Source of the DNA: CALAED01 sp036378315 | Lineage (GTDB): Bacteria; Actinomycetota; Actinomycetes; Streptosporangiales; Streptosporangiaceae | Assembly: GCA_036378315.1 (NCBI GenBank) | Contig: DASUWU010000044.1 | Coordinates: forward strand, 1-64,000 | DNA length: 64,000 nucleotides | Reading direction: 5' to 3' | In this document: positions 8,087 to 16,406 of the stretch, one piece after another | Layout of the letters: every line of letters begins with the position of its first letter | How positions within the stretch are numbered: the stretch's first letter is position 1 | Made by a program: the position numbers and the translations under genes | Notes under the pieces: model-generated | Told to the model about the DNA's origin: nothing | The model's input: the letters and a program-made list of their open reading frames with translations, nothing else | Databases searched by the model: none

Positions 8087-9270
8087 GGTGGGTCGAGGCG
8101 CTGCGGGTGGCCGTCGAGGCGCTGCGGGTCAACCGGTTGCGCAGCGCGCTGACGATGCTCGGCGTGGTGATCGGCGTCATGGCCGTCGTCGTGCTGGTCG
8201 CGATCGGTTCAGGGGCGCGTGACCTGGTGCAGACCGAGATCGAGGGCCTCGGCTCCAACATCATCTTCGTGGTGCCCGGGCAGTTCCAGATCGGCTCGGC
8301 GCCGTCGGTCAGCCGCATGCAGCTGTCCGACGTGGCCTACCTCGGCCGGGTGGTCGGCGACGAGCGGCGGGTCGCGGTCGGCATCAGCTCGGGCGAGACC
8401 GTACGGGCCGGGCACAACGAGGCGTTCTCCTCGGTCGTCGGGGCGAACGAGAACGTCCGGAACGTCTTCGACCGCCCGCTCGACAAGGGGCGCTACCTGA
8501 GCCAGATCGACGTGGAGACGCGGCGACGGGTGGTGGTGCTCGGGTCGCAGGTCGCCGCGCGGCTGTTCGGCGACGTCGACCCGATCGGCCGGCAGGTCAT
8601 CGTGGCCTCCGGCGTGCGGTTCCGGGTGGTCGGGGTGTTCAGTGAGATCGGCTCGACGCTCGGCCAGGCGCGCGACGCCGAGATCCACATACCGATCACG
8701 ACGGCGCAGCGGCTGTTTGGCGTGACGAGGGTGGACTTCGCCGCCGTCAAGGCGCCGTCGCCCGACGCGATCCCTGGGCTGCAGGACCGGCTGGTCGGCG
8801 CGCTCGAGCAGAAGTACCGCGGCGAGACCTTCTCCGCCGTGACCCAGACCCAGCTGCTCGGCACGATCGGCAAGGTGCTCGGCGCGCTCACCGGGGTGCT
8901 CGCCGCGATCGCCGGCATTTCGTTGCTGGTCGGCGGCGTCGGCGTGTCGAACATCATGCTGGTCAGCGTGCGCGAGCGGACCCGGGAGATCGGCCTGCGC
9001 AAGGCGCTGGGCGCCCGGCAGCGGGACGTGTTGGCGCAGTTCCTGCTGGAGGCGGTGCTGCTCACCTCGCTGGGGGGAGCGGTCGGCATCGCGCTCGGCG
9101 GCGCGGCCGCGCTCGGCATCGCCGCGGTCTCCCCGGTGCCCGCCGCGATCACCTGGTGGTCGCCGGTGCTGGCGTTCGCCGTGTCGGCGGCGGTGGGCGT
9201 CTTCTTCGGCGTCGTCCCGGCCCGCCGCGCCGCCCGTCTGCAGCCCGTCATCGCCCTGCGGACGGAGTGA
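8083..9270 (+). CDS. MacB-type ABC permease (FtsX superfamily)
   Basis: A 395-residue permease with one N-terminal membrane helix (about residues 23-45, ALTMLGVVIGVMAVVVLVAI), a large extracytoplasmic MacB_PCD domain (VDPIGRQVIVASGVRFRVVGVF) and three C-terminal helices. The coupling motif REIGLRKALGARQRDVLAQFLLEA precedes helix three and PVIALRTE ends the protein. This four-helix layout is that of MacB/YknZ exporters. Starts at ATG 8083 within the ATPase stop. Converges on the acyltransferase gene 16 bp away. Confidence 0.93.
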   Translation: MRWVEALRVAVEALRVNRLRSALTMLGVVIGVMAVVVLVAIGSGARDLVQTEIEGLGSNIIFVVPGQFQIGSAPSVSRMQLSDVAYLGRVVGDERRVAVGISSGETVRAGHNEAFSSVVGANENVRNVFDRPLDKGRYLSQIDVETRRRVVVLGSQVAARLFGDVDPIGRQVIVASGVRFRVVGVFSEIGSTLGQARDAEIHIPITTAQRLFGVTRVDFAAVKAPSPDAIPGLQDRLVGALEQKYRGETFSAVTQTQLLGTIGKVLGALTGVLAAIAGISLLVGGVGVSNIMLVSVRERTREIGLRKALGARQRDVLAQFLLEAVLLTSLGGAVGIALGGAAALGIAAVSPVPAAITWWSPVLAFAVSAAVGVFFGVVPARRAARLQPVIALRTE

Positions 9271-9286
9271 CCGGTGCGCCGGGCCG

Positions 9287-10303
9287 TCAGAAAAAGGCCG
9301 GGCCGCGGCGGAGCAGCACGTCGTAGAGCATCTGCTGGACGGTCTCGCGGATGTGGTCGGTGAGGTTGAAGACGGTCAGCGCGTCGTCGGCCGCCTCGGG
9401 CTCGTACTCGTCCATCGGGATCGGCTCGCCGAACTGGATGATCCACTTGGACGGCAGCGGCACCAGGCCGAGCAGGCCGAAGAGCGGGAACGTCGGAGTG
9501 ATCGGGAAGTACGGGAAGCCGAGCAGCCGGGCGAGCGGCCGCAGATCCGCGATCTTGGGGTAGATCTCCTCGGCTCCGACGATGGCGCACGGGACGATCG
9601 GCACCTGGCTGCGCAGCGCCGAGACGACGAAACCGCCGCGGCCGAAACGCTGCAGCTTGTAACGGTCACGGAACGGCTTGCCGACGCCCTTGAAGCCCTC
9701 GGGAAACACCCCGACCAGCTCGCCTCTCGCCAGCAGCCGGGCGGTGTCGGCCGGATGCGCCAGCGTGTGGCCGCTCTTGCGCGACAGATGCCCGAGGAAG
9801 GGCACCTGGTAGACGAGGTCGGCGCCGAGCAGCCGCAGCATGCGATCGGTGTGGTCGTGGATGCCGGTCTGCAGCATCACCGCGTCGATCGGCAAGGTGC
9901 CCGAATGGTTGGCGACGATCAGCGCCGGGCCCTTTTCCGGCACGTGCTCCAAGCCCGCGAGCTCGACCCGGAACCAGTGCCGATACAGCGCCCTGGCCAG
10001 CGGAAACAGGCACGTCTCCGCGAACTCGGGGTCGAAGCCGAACTCGTCCACCTCGTAGTCGCCGGCGAGCCGGCGGCGCAGGAACCGCAGGCCAGCGGCC
10101 AGGTCGAGCTCGAGCGGCCGGCGGCCGTCCCCGCCCTCGCCGGCTTCCGGTTCCGCGGTGTCCCCGCCGGGGCCGCGGGGGCCCTGGCCGGTCCGGTCGC
10201 TCGCGCCGGTCCAGCCCGCTCGCTCGCCGCGCTGCCCGCCCGCGCGGATCGGAATGATCTCGGCGTCGTGGTCGCCCTGGCGCCTCGGCCTGCTCGTGCT
10301 CAT
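9287..10303 (-). CDS. PlsC-type lysophospholipid acyltransferase family protein
   Basis: A 338-residue acyltransferase likely acting in phospholipid or lipid assembly at the membrane. The HX4D catalytic motif is NHSGTLPID, the acyl-acceptor motif is FPEGFKG, and VPIVPCAIVGAEE is the fourth conserved block. About 85 N-terminal residues are Gly/Arg/Pro-rich and probably disordered. The gene overlaps the upstream epimerase gene by 4 nt, so the two form one unit. This acyltransferase-epimerase pair is common in actinomycetes; the substrate is not established. Confidence 0.9.
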   Translation of the reverse strand: MSTSRPRRQGDHDAEIIPIRAGGQRGERAGWTGASDRTGQGPRGPGGDTAEPEAGEGGDGRRPLELDLAAGLRFLRRRLAGDYEVDEFGFDPEFAETCLFPLARALYRHWFRVELAGLEHVPEKGPALIVANHSGTLPIDAVMLQTGIHDHTDRMLRLLGADLVYQVPFLGHLSRKSGHTLAHPADTARLLARGELVGVFPEGFKGVGKPFRDRYKLQRFGRGGFVVSALRSQVPIVPCAIVGAEEIYPKIADLRPLARLLGFPYFPITPTFPLFGLLGLVPLPSKWIIQFGEPIPMDEYEPEAADDALTVFNLTDHIRETVQQMLYDVLLRRGPAFF

Positions 10304-11334
10304 CGCCTGATCCCTCCCGTCGCGTCGGTCAGCCGGTCGATGACCGCGAGCGGAAGGCCGCCGCCGAGTCCCTCGGCCTGGACGAAGTCCGAGAACGCCG
10401 CATCGGAGCTGTACTTGGGCCGCCAGGTCAGCTCCCCTGACAGCTTGGACGTGTCGAGCACCCGGCCGTACGTCAGCCAGCGCTGCAGTTCGGCGGAGTA
10501 GCCCGACCAGCCGGCGAACCGCCGGCCCATGTCGCCGATCGCCGCCACGGCAGGCGCGGGGAGCGCCAGGGTGGGCCGGCCGGCCCGCCTGATCGCCTGG
10601 GAGAGCAGGAGCACGCCGTCGCCGGCCACGTTGTAGGTGCCCGGATGGTCTTCGACCGTCATCCGCCGCAGCACCTCGACGCCGTCGTCCTCGTGGACGA
10701 ACTGCAGACGCGGGTCGAAGCCCAGCACGGTCAGCACGACAGGCATGTGGAAGTACCTGGTCAGCGGCGAGTCGACGCCCGGCCCGATGAAGTTGGCGAA
10801 CCGCAGCACGGAGACGGTCAGGTCGGACCGCCGGCGCTGCAGGCTACGTACGTAGCCCTCGACCTCGACCGCGTCCTTGGCGTACCCGGACGCGGGCGCC
10901 TCGACCGGCTCGTCGTGCTCGGTGAACACGGCCGGATCGCGCGGCGACGATCCGTAGACCGCGGCCGACGACCGCACCACCAGCTTGCGCATGTCCGGCG
11001 AACGCTGGCAGGCGGCGAGCAATTGCATGGTGCCGATGACATTGATCTCTTTCATCGGCGCCCTGGCTCCGGTCGACGCCGTGACCAGGTTCAGGTGCAC
11101 GACTGTGTCGACCTCGGCCGATGTGATGACCTTGGCGATGCTTGGGGTCCGGATGTCGACGCGTACGAACTCGGTGCGTCCCAATGACGTTGTCGGCGGT
11201 ACGGTGTCGACTCCAATGACCCGCTCGATGCCGGGATCGGCCTGCAGCGCGCCGGCGACTCTTGCTCCCAACGTGCGGGAGACCCCCGTAACCAGCACGA
11301 CTCTTGCCGTACCCGAAGCGCGTATGGAGGACAC
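10300..11334 (-). CDS. NAD-dependent epimerase/dehydratase (extended SDR)
   Basis: A 344-residue Rossmann protein. The nucleotide motif is VTGVSRTLGARVAG (residues about 14-28), IGVDTVPP ends the second strand with an acidic residue, VVHLNLV is the NAG-like segment, and the active-site region has SSAAVYGS with the later YxxxK replaced by GYAKDAVEVEGY, which supplies Tyr and Lys. Start GTG 11334. It is followed by the overlapping acyltransferase gene and preceded by bS22. Substrate unknown. Confidence 0.9.
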   Translation of the reverse strand: MSSIRASGTARVVLVTGVSRTLGARVAGALQADPGIERVIGVDTVPPTTSLGRTEFVRVDIRTPSIAKVITSAEVDTVVHLNLVTASTGARAPMKEINVIGTMQLLAACQRSPDMRKLVVRSSAAVYGSSPRDPAVFTEHDEPVEAPASGYAKDAVEVEGYVRSLQRRRSDLTVSVLRFANFIGPGVDSPLTRYFHMPVVLTVLGFDPRLQFVHEDDGVEVLRRMTVEDHPGTYNVAGDGVLLLSQAIRRAGRPTLALPAPAVAAIGDMGRRFAGWSGYSAELQRWLTYGRVLDTSKLSGELTWRPKYSSDAAFSDFVQAEGLGGGLPLAVIDRLTDATGGIRR

Positions 11335-11372
11335 GGTGCGCCCCTCCCCTGACGACGGCTTCGCTGTCCTGT

Positions 11373-11471
11373 TTACTTTTTGTTACGCCGCTGGACGCGC
11401 GTCTTCTTGAGCAGCTTGCGATGCTTCTTCTTGGCCATCCTCTTGCGGCGCTTCTTGATGACTGAGCCCAC
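11373..11471 (-). CDS. Small basic ribosomal protein bS22 (AURKAIP1/COX24 domain)
   Basis: A 32-codon gene starting at GTG 11471. The product begins MGSVIKKRRKRMAKKKHRK and ends RVQRRNKK, with 19 Lys/Arg. This is the actinobacterial AURKAIP1/COX24-domain protein, seen in mycobacterial ribosome structures as bS22 on the small subunit. GAGTGAGG lies upstream as a Shine-Dalgarno. It sits between the epimerase gene and the BldC-like HTH gene, its usual place in Streptomyces and relatives. It is easily missed because of its length. Confidence 0.9.
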   Translation of the reverse strand: MGSVIKKRRKRMAKKKHRKLLKKTRVQRRNKK

Positions 11472-11813
11472 GAAACCTCACTCGGCTACCGGGTGGCGTG
11501 CAGGAACGGGCCGCGACGCTACCCAGAAGCGCGTTCGCACGACGACTGCGGCCATGCGAACGAGCCGCTCGTGCGACCCAAACCCCAAGAGTACCGCTGG
11601 AACCGCGGCCTATTCGCCACCGGTCCCTGTTGCGCGGTCGCCGGGTCGCCAAGCGCCGGTCGCCCCGTCCCCGTGGTCCCCGTGTCGCCGTGCCGGTTAC
11701 CTGCCGTGGCCGCCACCGGATCCGCCCGGCCCGCCGGGCGGACGTACGGAGGAGACGGAAGAGGGTCGCGTGGACCTTACGCGGTTGCCGTACGGCCCAC
11801 GCCCTGCCTCCCC
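11472..11813. other. Intergenic stretch with one terminator-like hairpin
   Basis: This 342-bp gap separates the BldC-like HTH gene from bS22, both leftward. The only structure seen is a hairpin at 11721-11742 (TCCGCCCGG-CCCG-CCGGGCGGA, 9-bp stem), 72 nt past the HTH stop, without a T-run. It may terminate the HTH transcript. A bS22 promoter must lie between the hairpin and 11471, but no convincing -35/-10 pair is visible. Open frames here show no coding character. Confidence 0.5.
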
Positions 11814-12017
11814 CTACCCCGCTTCGATGAACGCGTCGCGCAGGTAATCGTGAACAGCTTGCTCGGGTACACGGAATGAGCGGCCCACCCGGATGGCAGG
11901 CAGTTCACCCGAGTGGACGAGGCGGTAAACGGTCATCTTGGACACCCGCATCACCGCCGCCACTTCGGCCACAGTCAGGAACCTGACCTCGCTCAGAGGT
12001 CTCTCGCCTGAGCTCAT
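11814..12017 (-). CDS. BldC/excisionase-type helix-turn-helix DNA-binding protein (BdtA-like)
   Basis: A 67-residue MerR-like winged HTH protein: FLTVAEVAAVMRVSKMTVYRLVHSGELPAIRVGRSFRVPEQAVHDYL covers nearly the whole chain. Start ATG 12017 is favoured by GAGGG at 7-nt spacing; an in-frame ATG at 12047 would add ten unlike residues. In Streptomyces the gene at this position next to acuC and bS22 is, from memory, bdtA, named as a BldD target. Its targets are unknown. The upstream gap (12018-12125) should hold its promoter. Confidence 0.85.
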   Translation of the reverse strand: MSSGERPLSEVRFLTVAEVAAVMRVSKMTVYRLVHSGELPAIRVGRSFRVPEQAVHDYLRDAFIEAG

Positions 12018-12125
12018 CGGACGCCCTCTTCCACACGTGCCGCGCACCGGACCTTTAGGTGACTTTGATCACGCACGTGTACTTATCCAGCGTAAGTCGT
12101 GAACCTGGTGTCGCAAGAGGGGACC

Positions 12126-12917
12126 TCAGTCAATCAGGCCGGCCTGCGACAGAAGGTAACCGGTGATGGGCGAATAGTGATGAGGGAGAACGTTGTCGTC
12201 CAGCGGCACGCAGACGTCAATTTTTCCCTCTGCCGCCCCTGCGAACAGGGCGGGGTCGTTGGAATCGGCGAAGCCGACGGTGTCGATCCCGGCTTCTCCG
12301 GCCGCTCCGGCCCAGCCGTGGTCCGCTATGGCCAGATTTGGCCAATTTTGAGGTTTCTCTGCGAGCTCTTCCAACATCGCCCTCATCGGGGCGGCGTCGT
12401 GGGTGTGGTGCAGCGAGCCGCCGCCGCTGAGCATCGCCACCCCCTCGAGGTAGCGGATCTGCCTCCGGCGCCGGCCGACCCGCGTGTCGACCTCGTACGA
12501 CCAGCCGACCGCCGGGGTCACCACGGTGCAGCCGCGGGCCCGCAGCGCCCGCGCCAGCTCCAGATAGATCGGCAGCAGGCCGGTGGGGTGCCCGGTGGCC
12601 AGCACGACCCGTTCGCGGTGCTCGGCGGCGACCCGCACCCTGGCCGCCATCGCCTCCAGGGCGTCGATCGTGCGGTCCGGGTCGATCGTGTCGTCGCCGT
12701 AGAAGTGATCGGGGTCGGGGTTCACCCCGCAGCGATCGGCCATGAGCGCCAGGATCGCCTCGAACGTCCACTCCTTCAGCTCGAGCCCGAACAGGTAGTC
12801 GGGGTCGCGCGCCACCAGCTTGCGGTAGTTCCGCAGGTTGCCCTGCCGCGGCGTGGCCACGAGACCGGCGATGTGCGTGCGGACCAGGTGCTCGCGCAGC
12901 CGGTCGCGGTCGAGGAC
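12126..12917 (-). CDS. Conserved actinobacterial phosphatase-like protein, start unresolved
   Basis: About 263 residues, of a family usually labelled 'phosphatase' next to acuC in actinomycetes. Conserved blocks are GNLRNYRKLVARDPDYLFGL, DDTIDPDRTIDALEAMA, LATGHPTGLLPIYLELARAL, the Asp/His-rich IADHGWAGAAGEAGI and VGFADSNDPALF, and VPLDDNVLPHHYSPITGYLL. I know of no demonstrated activity. The family's N-terminus aligns near 12917, but that codon is GTC. In-frame alternatives are CTG 12899, ATA 12956 (overlapping the acuC stop) and GTG 13058, which adds 47 low-complexity residues. Confidence 0.7.
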   Translation of the reverse strand, partial: VLDRDRLREHLVRTHIAGLVATPRQGNLRNYRKLVARDPDYLFGLELKEWTFEAILALMADRCGVNPDPDHFYGDDTIDPDRTIDALEAMAARVRVAAEHRERVVLATGHPTGLLPIYLELARALRARGCTVVTPAVGWSYEVDTRVGRRRRQIRYLEGVAMLSGGGSLHHTHDAAPMRAMLEELAEKPQNWPNLAIADHGWAGAAGEAGIDTVGFADSNDPALFAGAAEGKIDVCVPLDDNVLPHHYSPITGYLLSQAGLID

Positions 12918-12952
12918 CGGGCCGGGACCTCGGCCGGGACCGCCGCTGCCGG

Positions 12953-14128
12953 CTATTCGTCCGTCAGGGGGTCCAGGCCATGTTCCGGGAAGACCGCCCT
13001 GCGGGTCGCCAGCACCGCCTGGTCGATCGGGCTCGCCGGGTCGTATCCGGTCTCCCACGTCCGTACCTCCGTGCTCCGGCCCTCGGTCATCCGCAGGGGG
13101 GCGGTCTCGTCGGTTCGCCGCCGGACGAACTCGCGCCAGGCGTCCGGGGTGGAGGTCTCGGGCGGGACGGGTCGCCCGGCCGCCTCGGCGAGCAGATGCG
13201 TCCAGGCCCGCGGCACCACCTGGACGAGCTCGTACCCGCCGCCCCCGGTGAGTACCCAGCGCCCGCCGGCCGCCTCGTGCGCCAGCCGGTGCACCGCCTC
13301 GTACGCCGTCCGCTGGCCGTCCACCGACAGCATGAGGTGGGCCAGCGGGTCGAGCGCGTGCGAGTCGCAGCCGTGCTGGCTGACCAGCAGCTGCGGCCGG
13401 AACTCCCGCACCAGCTGCGGCACGACGGCGTGGAAGGCGCGCAGCCAGCCCGCGTCGTCGCAGCCGGGCGGCAGCGCGACGTTCACCGCCGTGCCGGCGG
13501 CGCCGGTCTCGTTCGGGAAGCCGGTGCCGGGGAACAGGGTGCGCGGCGTCTCGTGGAGGCTGATCGTGAGGACCCGCGGGTCGTCGTAGAACGCGGCCTG
13601 CACGCCGTCGCCGTGATGGACGTCGACGTCCACGTAGGCGATCCGCTCCGCGCCCTGCTCGAGGAGCCAGGCGATCGCGATGGCCGGGTCGTTGTAGACG
13701 CAGAAGCCGGACGCCGCGCCGCGCATGGCATGGTGCAGGCCGCCGGCCACGTTCGCCGCGTGCTCGGCCGCACCCGTCCACACCGCCTCGGCCGCCGCCA
13801 CCGACGCGCCGGCCACCAGCGCGGACGCCTCGTGCATGCCGAGGAACACGGGGTTGTCGGGGGTGCCGAGGCCGAAGTCGGGGTCGGCCGCCCCGGTGCC
13901 GCCCGCCCGCCGCACCGCGTCGATGTAGCGGGCGTCGTGGACCAGACCGAGCAGGTCGTCGTCCGCGCTGGGAAAGCCCTGCACCTCGACGTTCGGCAGG
14001 TCGAGGACGCCGAGCTCGCGTGCCAGCGCCATGGTGAGCTCCACCCGCACCGGATTCAGCGGATGACCGCCGCCGAAGTCATAGGCGATGAGCTTGTCGT
14101 CCCACAGGACCCGCAGCAAGCGACTCAT
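12953..14128 (-). CDS. acuC: AcuC-type protein/acetate-metabolism deacetylase (class I HDAC fold)
   Basis: A 391-residue zinc-dependent deacetylase; in Bacillus AcuC removes acetyl groups from acetyl-CoA synthetase. The HDAC core is intact: GGLHHAMRGAASGFCVYND holds the catalytic His pair, YVDVDVHHGDGVQAAF provides the zinc Asp and His, and SQHGCDSHALDPLAHLMLS the second zinc Asp. LTGGGGYE is the Gly-rich loop. Start ATG 14128 lies 2 bp after the MFS stop. The 54-residue C-terminal extension ends in LDPLTDE. Confidence 0.92.
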   Translation of the reverse strand: MSRLLRVLWDDKLIAYDFGGGHPLNPVRVELTMALARELGVLDLPNVEVQGFPSADDDLLGLVHDARYIDAVRRAGGTGAADPDFGLGTPDNPVFLGMHEASALVAGASVAAAEAVWTGAAEHAANVAGGLHHAMRGAASGFCVYNDPAIAIAWLLEQGAERIAYVDVDVHHGDGVQAAFYDDPRVLTISLHETPRTLFPGTGFPNETGAAGTAVNVALPPGCDDAGWLRAFHAVVPQLVREFRPQLLVSQHGCDSHALDPLAHLMLSVDGQRTAYEAVHRLAHEAAGGRWVLTGGGGYELVQVVPRAWTHLLAEAAGRPVPPETSTPDAWREFVRRRTDETAPLRMTEGRSTEVRTWETGYDPASPIDQAVLATRRAVFPEHGLDPLTDE

Positions 14129-14130
14129 GT

Positions 14131-15312
14131 TTAAGACGTTAGCGCCTGGCTGCCCACCGTCCCGAGCCGTCCCGCGGCGAGACCGGGCAGCGTCATGAGG
14201 CAGGTGATGACCAGCAGCACGGCGGTGGGGACGGTCCAGCCGCCCGTCAGGTCGTGCACGGCGCCGATGCCGAGCGGGCCGAGCGCGGCGATGACGTAGC
14301 CGACCGACTGGCTCATGCCCGACAGCCTGACCGCGACGTGCTGGTCGGCAGCGCGCAGCCCGATGAACGACAGCGCGGTGGCGAAGGCGGCGCCCTGGCC
14401 GAGACCGAGGACGACCGCCCACAGCGGAGCCGAGCCGACCGGCGCCCAGGCCACCCCGGCGAACCCGACGACGACGAAACCGGTGATCAGCCACACCAGC
14501 GGGCGCTGGTCGAGCATCACGCGCTCGACCACCGGCACCGTCAACCCGCCCGCCGCCTGCAGCAGCACCGTGATCCCCAGGACGAACCCGGCGGCCGTCT
14601 CGTCCATGCCGCGGTCCTGGTAGATCGTCGGCAGCCAGGCGAAGACGACGTACGCGAGCAGTGACTGCAGCCCCATGTAGGCGGTGACGGCCCAGGCGAG
14701 CCGGTCGCGCCACAGCCCGGCCGCCGCGGCGATCGGGGGCGCGTCGGGGCCGCGTCGCGTCGCCCTGGGTACCCAGGCGAGGCCGGCCAGGGCGGCGGGC
14801 ACGGCGAACAGCGCGAGCGGCAGCCGCCAGCCGTGGTCGAGCGCCTTCTCGATGGGGACGACGACGGCGGCGGAGATCGCCGCCCCGCCGGAGATGGCGA
14901 GCGTGTAGACGGCGGTGACCGTGGTGATCACCCCGGGGTGGTCGCGCTTGATGATGGCCGGGACCGCGACGTTGCCGATGCTGATACCGATCCCGGCGAG
15001 CAGCGACCCGGCGAACAGCGCCACCTCGTTCGGGATGGCCCGGATGAGCAGCGCGACGACGAGGATCCCCATCGTGGCGACGAGCAGCCAGTCGCCGCGG
15101 CGCCTGACGTACGGCGCCACGAGCCCGAACGACCCGAAGAAGAGCAGCGGCAGCGTGGTGAGGGCGCCGGCCGCCGTGCCCGACAGGTGAAGCTCAGCCC
15201 TGATCTGCGCCAGCAGCGGCCCCACCGCGGTCACCGCGGGCCGCAGGTTGGCCGCCACAAGGACAATCAGGATGATGGGCCACATCCGATGAACTGTCGG
15301 GCTCTTCACCAT
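14131..15312 (-). CDS. MFS transporter, CynX/NimT family
   Basis: A 393-residue, 12-helix transporter. The first helix ends in VAANLRPAVTAVGPLLAQI, the family signature of CynX/NimT (cyanate and 2-nitroimidazole transporters), and the second half has LGQGAAFATALSFIGLRAADQHVAVRLSGMSQSVGYVIAALGP. ATG 15312 has AGAGG at 6-nt spacing; ATG 15285 is an internal alternative. It probably forms a transcript with acuC 2 bp downstream. It is divergent from an esterase gene across a 101-bp gap holding a palindrome. Confidence 0.9.
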   Translation of the reverse strand: MVKSPTVHRMWPIILIVLVAANLRPAVTAVGPLLAQIRAELHLSGTAAGALTTLPLLFFGSFGLVAPYVRRRGDWLLVATMGILVVALLIRAIPNEVALFAGSLLAGIGISIGNVAVPAIIKRDHPGVITTVTAVYTLAISGGAAISAAVVVPIEKALDHGWRLPLALFAVPAALAGLAWVPRATRRGPDAPPIAAAAGLWRDRLAWAVTAYMGLQSLLAYVVFAWLPTIYQDRGMDETAAGFVLGITVLLQAAGGLTVPVVERVMLDQRPLVWLITGFVVVGFAGVAWAPVGSAPLWAVVLGLGQGAAFATALSFIGLRAADQHVAVRLSGMSQSVGYVIAALGPLGIGAVHDLTGGWTVPTAVLLVITCLMTLPGLAAGRLGTVGSQALTS

Positions 15313-15361
15313 TCGGTGCCTCTACAAAGTTGTGACGTGAATAATCTGCCTAAAGAGGGCA

Positions 15362-15378
15362 TCCTTTAACACAAAGGA
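15362..15378. promoter_or_regulatory. Inverted repeat in the MFS/esterase divergent promoter region
   Basis: TCCTTT-AACAC-AAAGGA is a perfect 6-bp inverted repeat with a 5-bp centre, midway between two divergent genes in locally AT-rich DNA. Its form suits a dimeric repressor. No regulator gene adjoins, so the binding protein is unknown. Confidence 0.45.
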
Positions 15379-15413
15379 AACAAGCGGAAATCCGGGGGAG
15401 TAGGGGAGGGGTC

Positions 15414-16406
15414 TTGGACGAGCCGGATGCCGTTGCGGCCACTGCCGTGCGCCCCAGTCCACAGAGCCAGGTTCTCGTACACACCCTGCGTTACGGACTG
15501 CGGCCCATCCTCCAGCGAACACATGGTATTGGGATGCCGATCGGTGTCCTGAGAGCGGCCGTCGACGGCGGCTCCCGGCTGCTGCGCCTCGACAGGCGGG
15601 TCCGTATCGAGACCCTGGTCGCCGGTGAGCAGGCGCCCGTCCCGCCCCCCGTCTCCGGCGAGTGGGTGCGCACGGAGGACTCGGTGGCCGACGCCGCGGT
15701 GCTCTACCTGCACGGCGGCGCGTACGTCTTCTGCTCACCGCGCACGCACCGCATGCTGACCTCCCGGCTGGCGCTCGACACCGGGCTGCCGGTGCTGGTG
15801 CCCAAGTACCGGCTGGCGCCCGAGCATCCCTTCCCCGCCGCGCTCGACGACGCGCTCGCCGCGTACCACTGGCTGCTGGACAGGGGCATCCCCGCCGCGC
15901 GGATCGTCGTCGCCGGCGACTCGGCCGGCGGTCACCTCGCGGCCAGCCTCGCCGCCGAGCTGTGCCGGACCGGCAGCCCGGCCCCGGCGGGCGTCGTGCT
16001 CTACTCTCCGTGGGCCGACCTCACCTGTGAGCTGTCCACGGAATGGGACCGCGAGTGCCGCGATCCCTACATCGTGCCCGCGCTCGGCCGCCGCTTCGGG
16101 CTGCTGTACGCGGGGGAGCACGATTTCACAGACCCGCGGCTGGCGCTGCTGAGCTGCAGTACGACCGGTCTGCCGCCGTTCCTCATCCAGGCCGGCGGGG
16201 CCGACGCGCTGCGCTCGGACGCCGAGCACCTCGCCGACGCCCTCATCAACATCGGGGTCTCGTGCGAGCTGCAGATCTGGCCCGGCCAGATGCACGTCTT
16301 CCAGATCCTGCACAAGCTGCTGCCCGAGGCGCGGGCCGCGCTGCGCGAGACCGGGAGGTTCGTCCGCACGGTCATCGGTGTCGAGCCGGCCAGCGCGGCC
16401 GCCTAG
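15414..16406 (+). CDS. Alpha/beta hydrolase, hormone-sensitive lipase family esterase
   Basis: A 330-residue family IV esterase hydrolysing short acyl esters; no signal peptide is seen. The oxyanion motif is YLHGGAYVF, the nucleophile elbow is GDSAGGHLAASLAAE, the catalytic Asp is in AGGADALRSDAEHLA, and the His in GQMHVFQ. YRLAPEHPFPAALDDALAAY is the usual block before the elbow. Start TTG 15414 is tentative. The 3' end overlaps the convergent HAD gene by 35 bp. Confidence 0.9.
   Translation: MDEPDAVAATAVRPSPQSQVLVHTLRYGLRPILQRTHGIGMPIGVLRAAVDGGSRLLRLDRRVRIETLVAGEQAPVPPPVSGEWVRTEDSVADAAVLYLHGGAYVFCSPRTHRMLTSRLALDTGLPVLVPKYRLAPEHPFPAALDDALAAYHWLLDRGIPAARIVVAGDSAGGHLAASLAAELCRTGSPAPAGVVLYSPWADLTCELSTEWDRECRDPYIVPALGRRFGLLYAGEHDFTDPRLALLSCSTTGLPPFLIQAGGADALRSDAEHLADALINIGVSCELQIWPGQMHVFQILHKLLPEARAALRETGRFVRTVIGVEPASAAA

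Noticed and set aside
11498..11830. 110-codon plus-strand frame in the bS22/HTH gap
   Set aside because: Arg-rich with no ribosome site and overlapping the HTH 3' end; looks like a GC shadow.
12953..14713. Longer version of AcuC reaching 14713
   Set aside because: The extension lies inside the MFS gene and is low-complexity; the AcuC family starts at MSRLLRVLWDD, ATG 14128.
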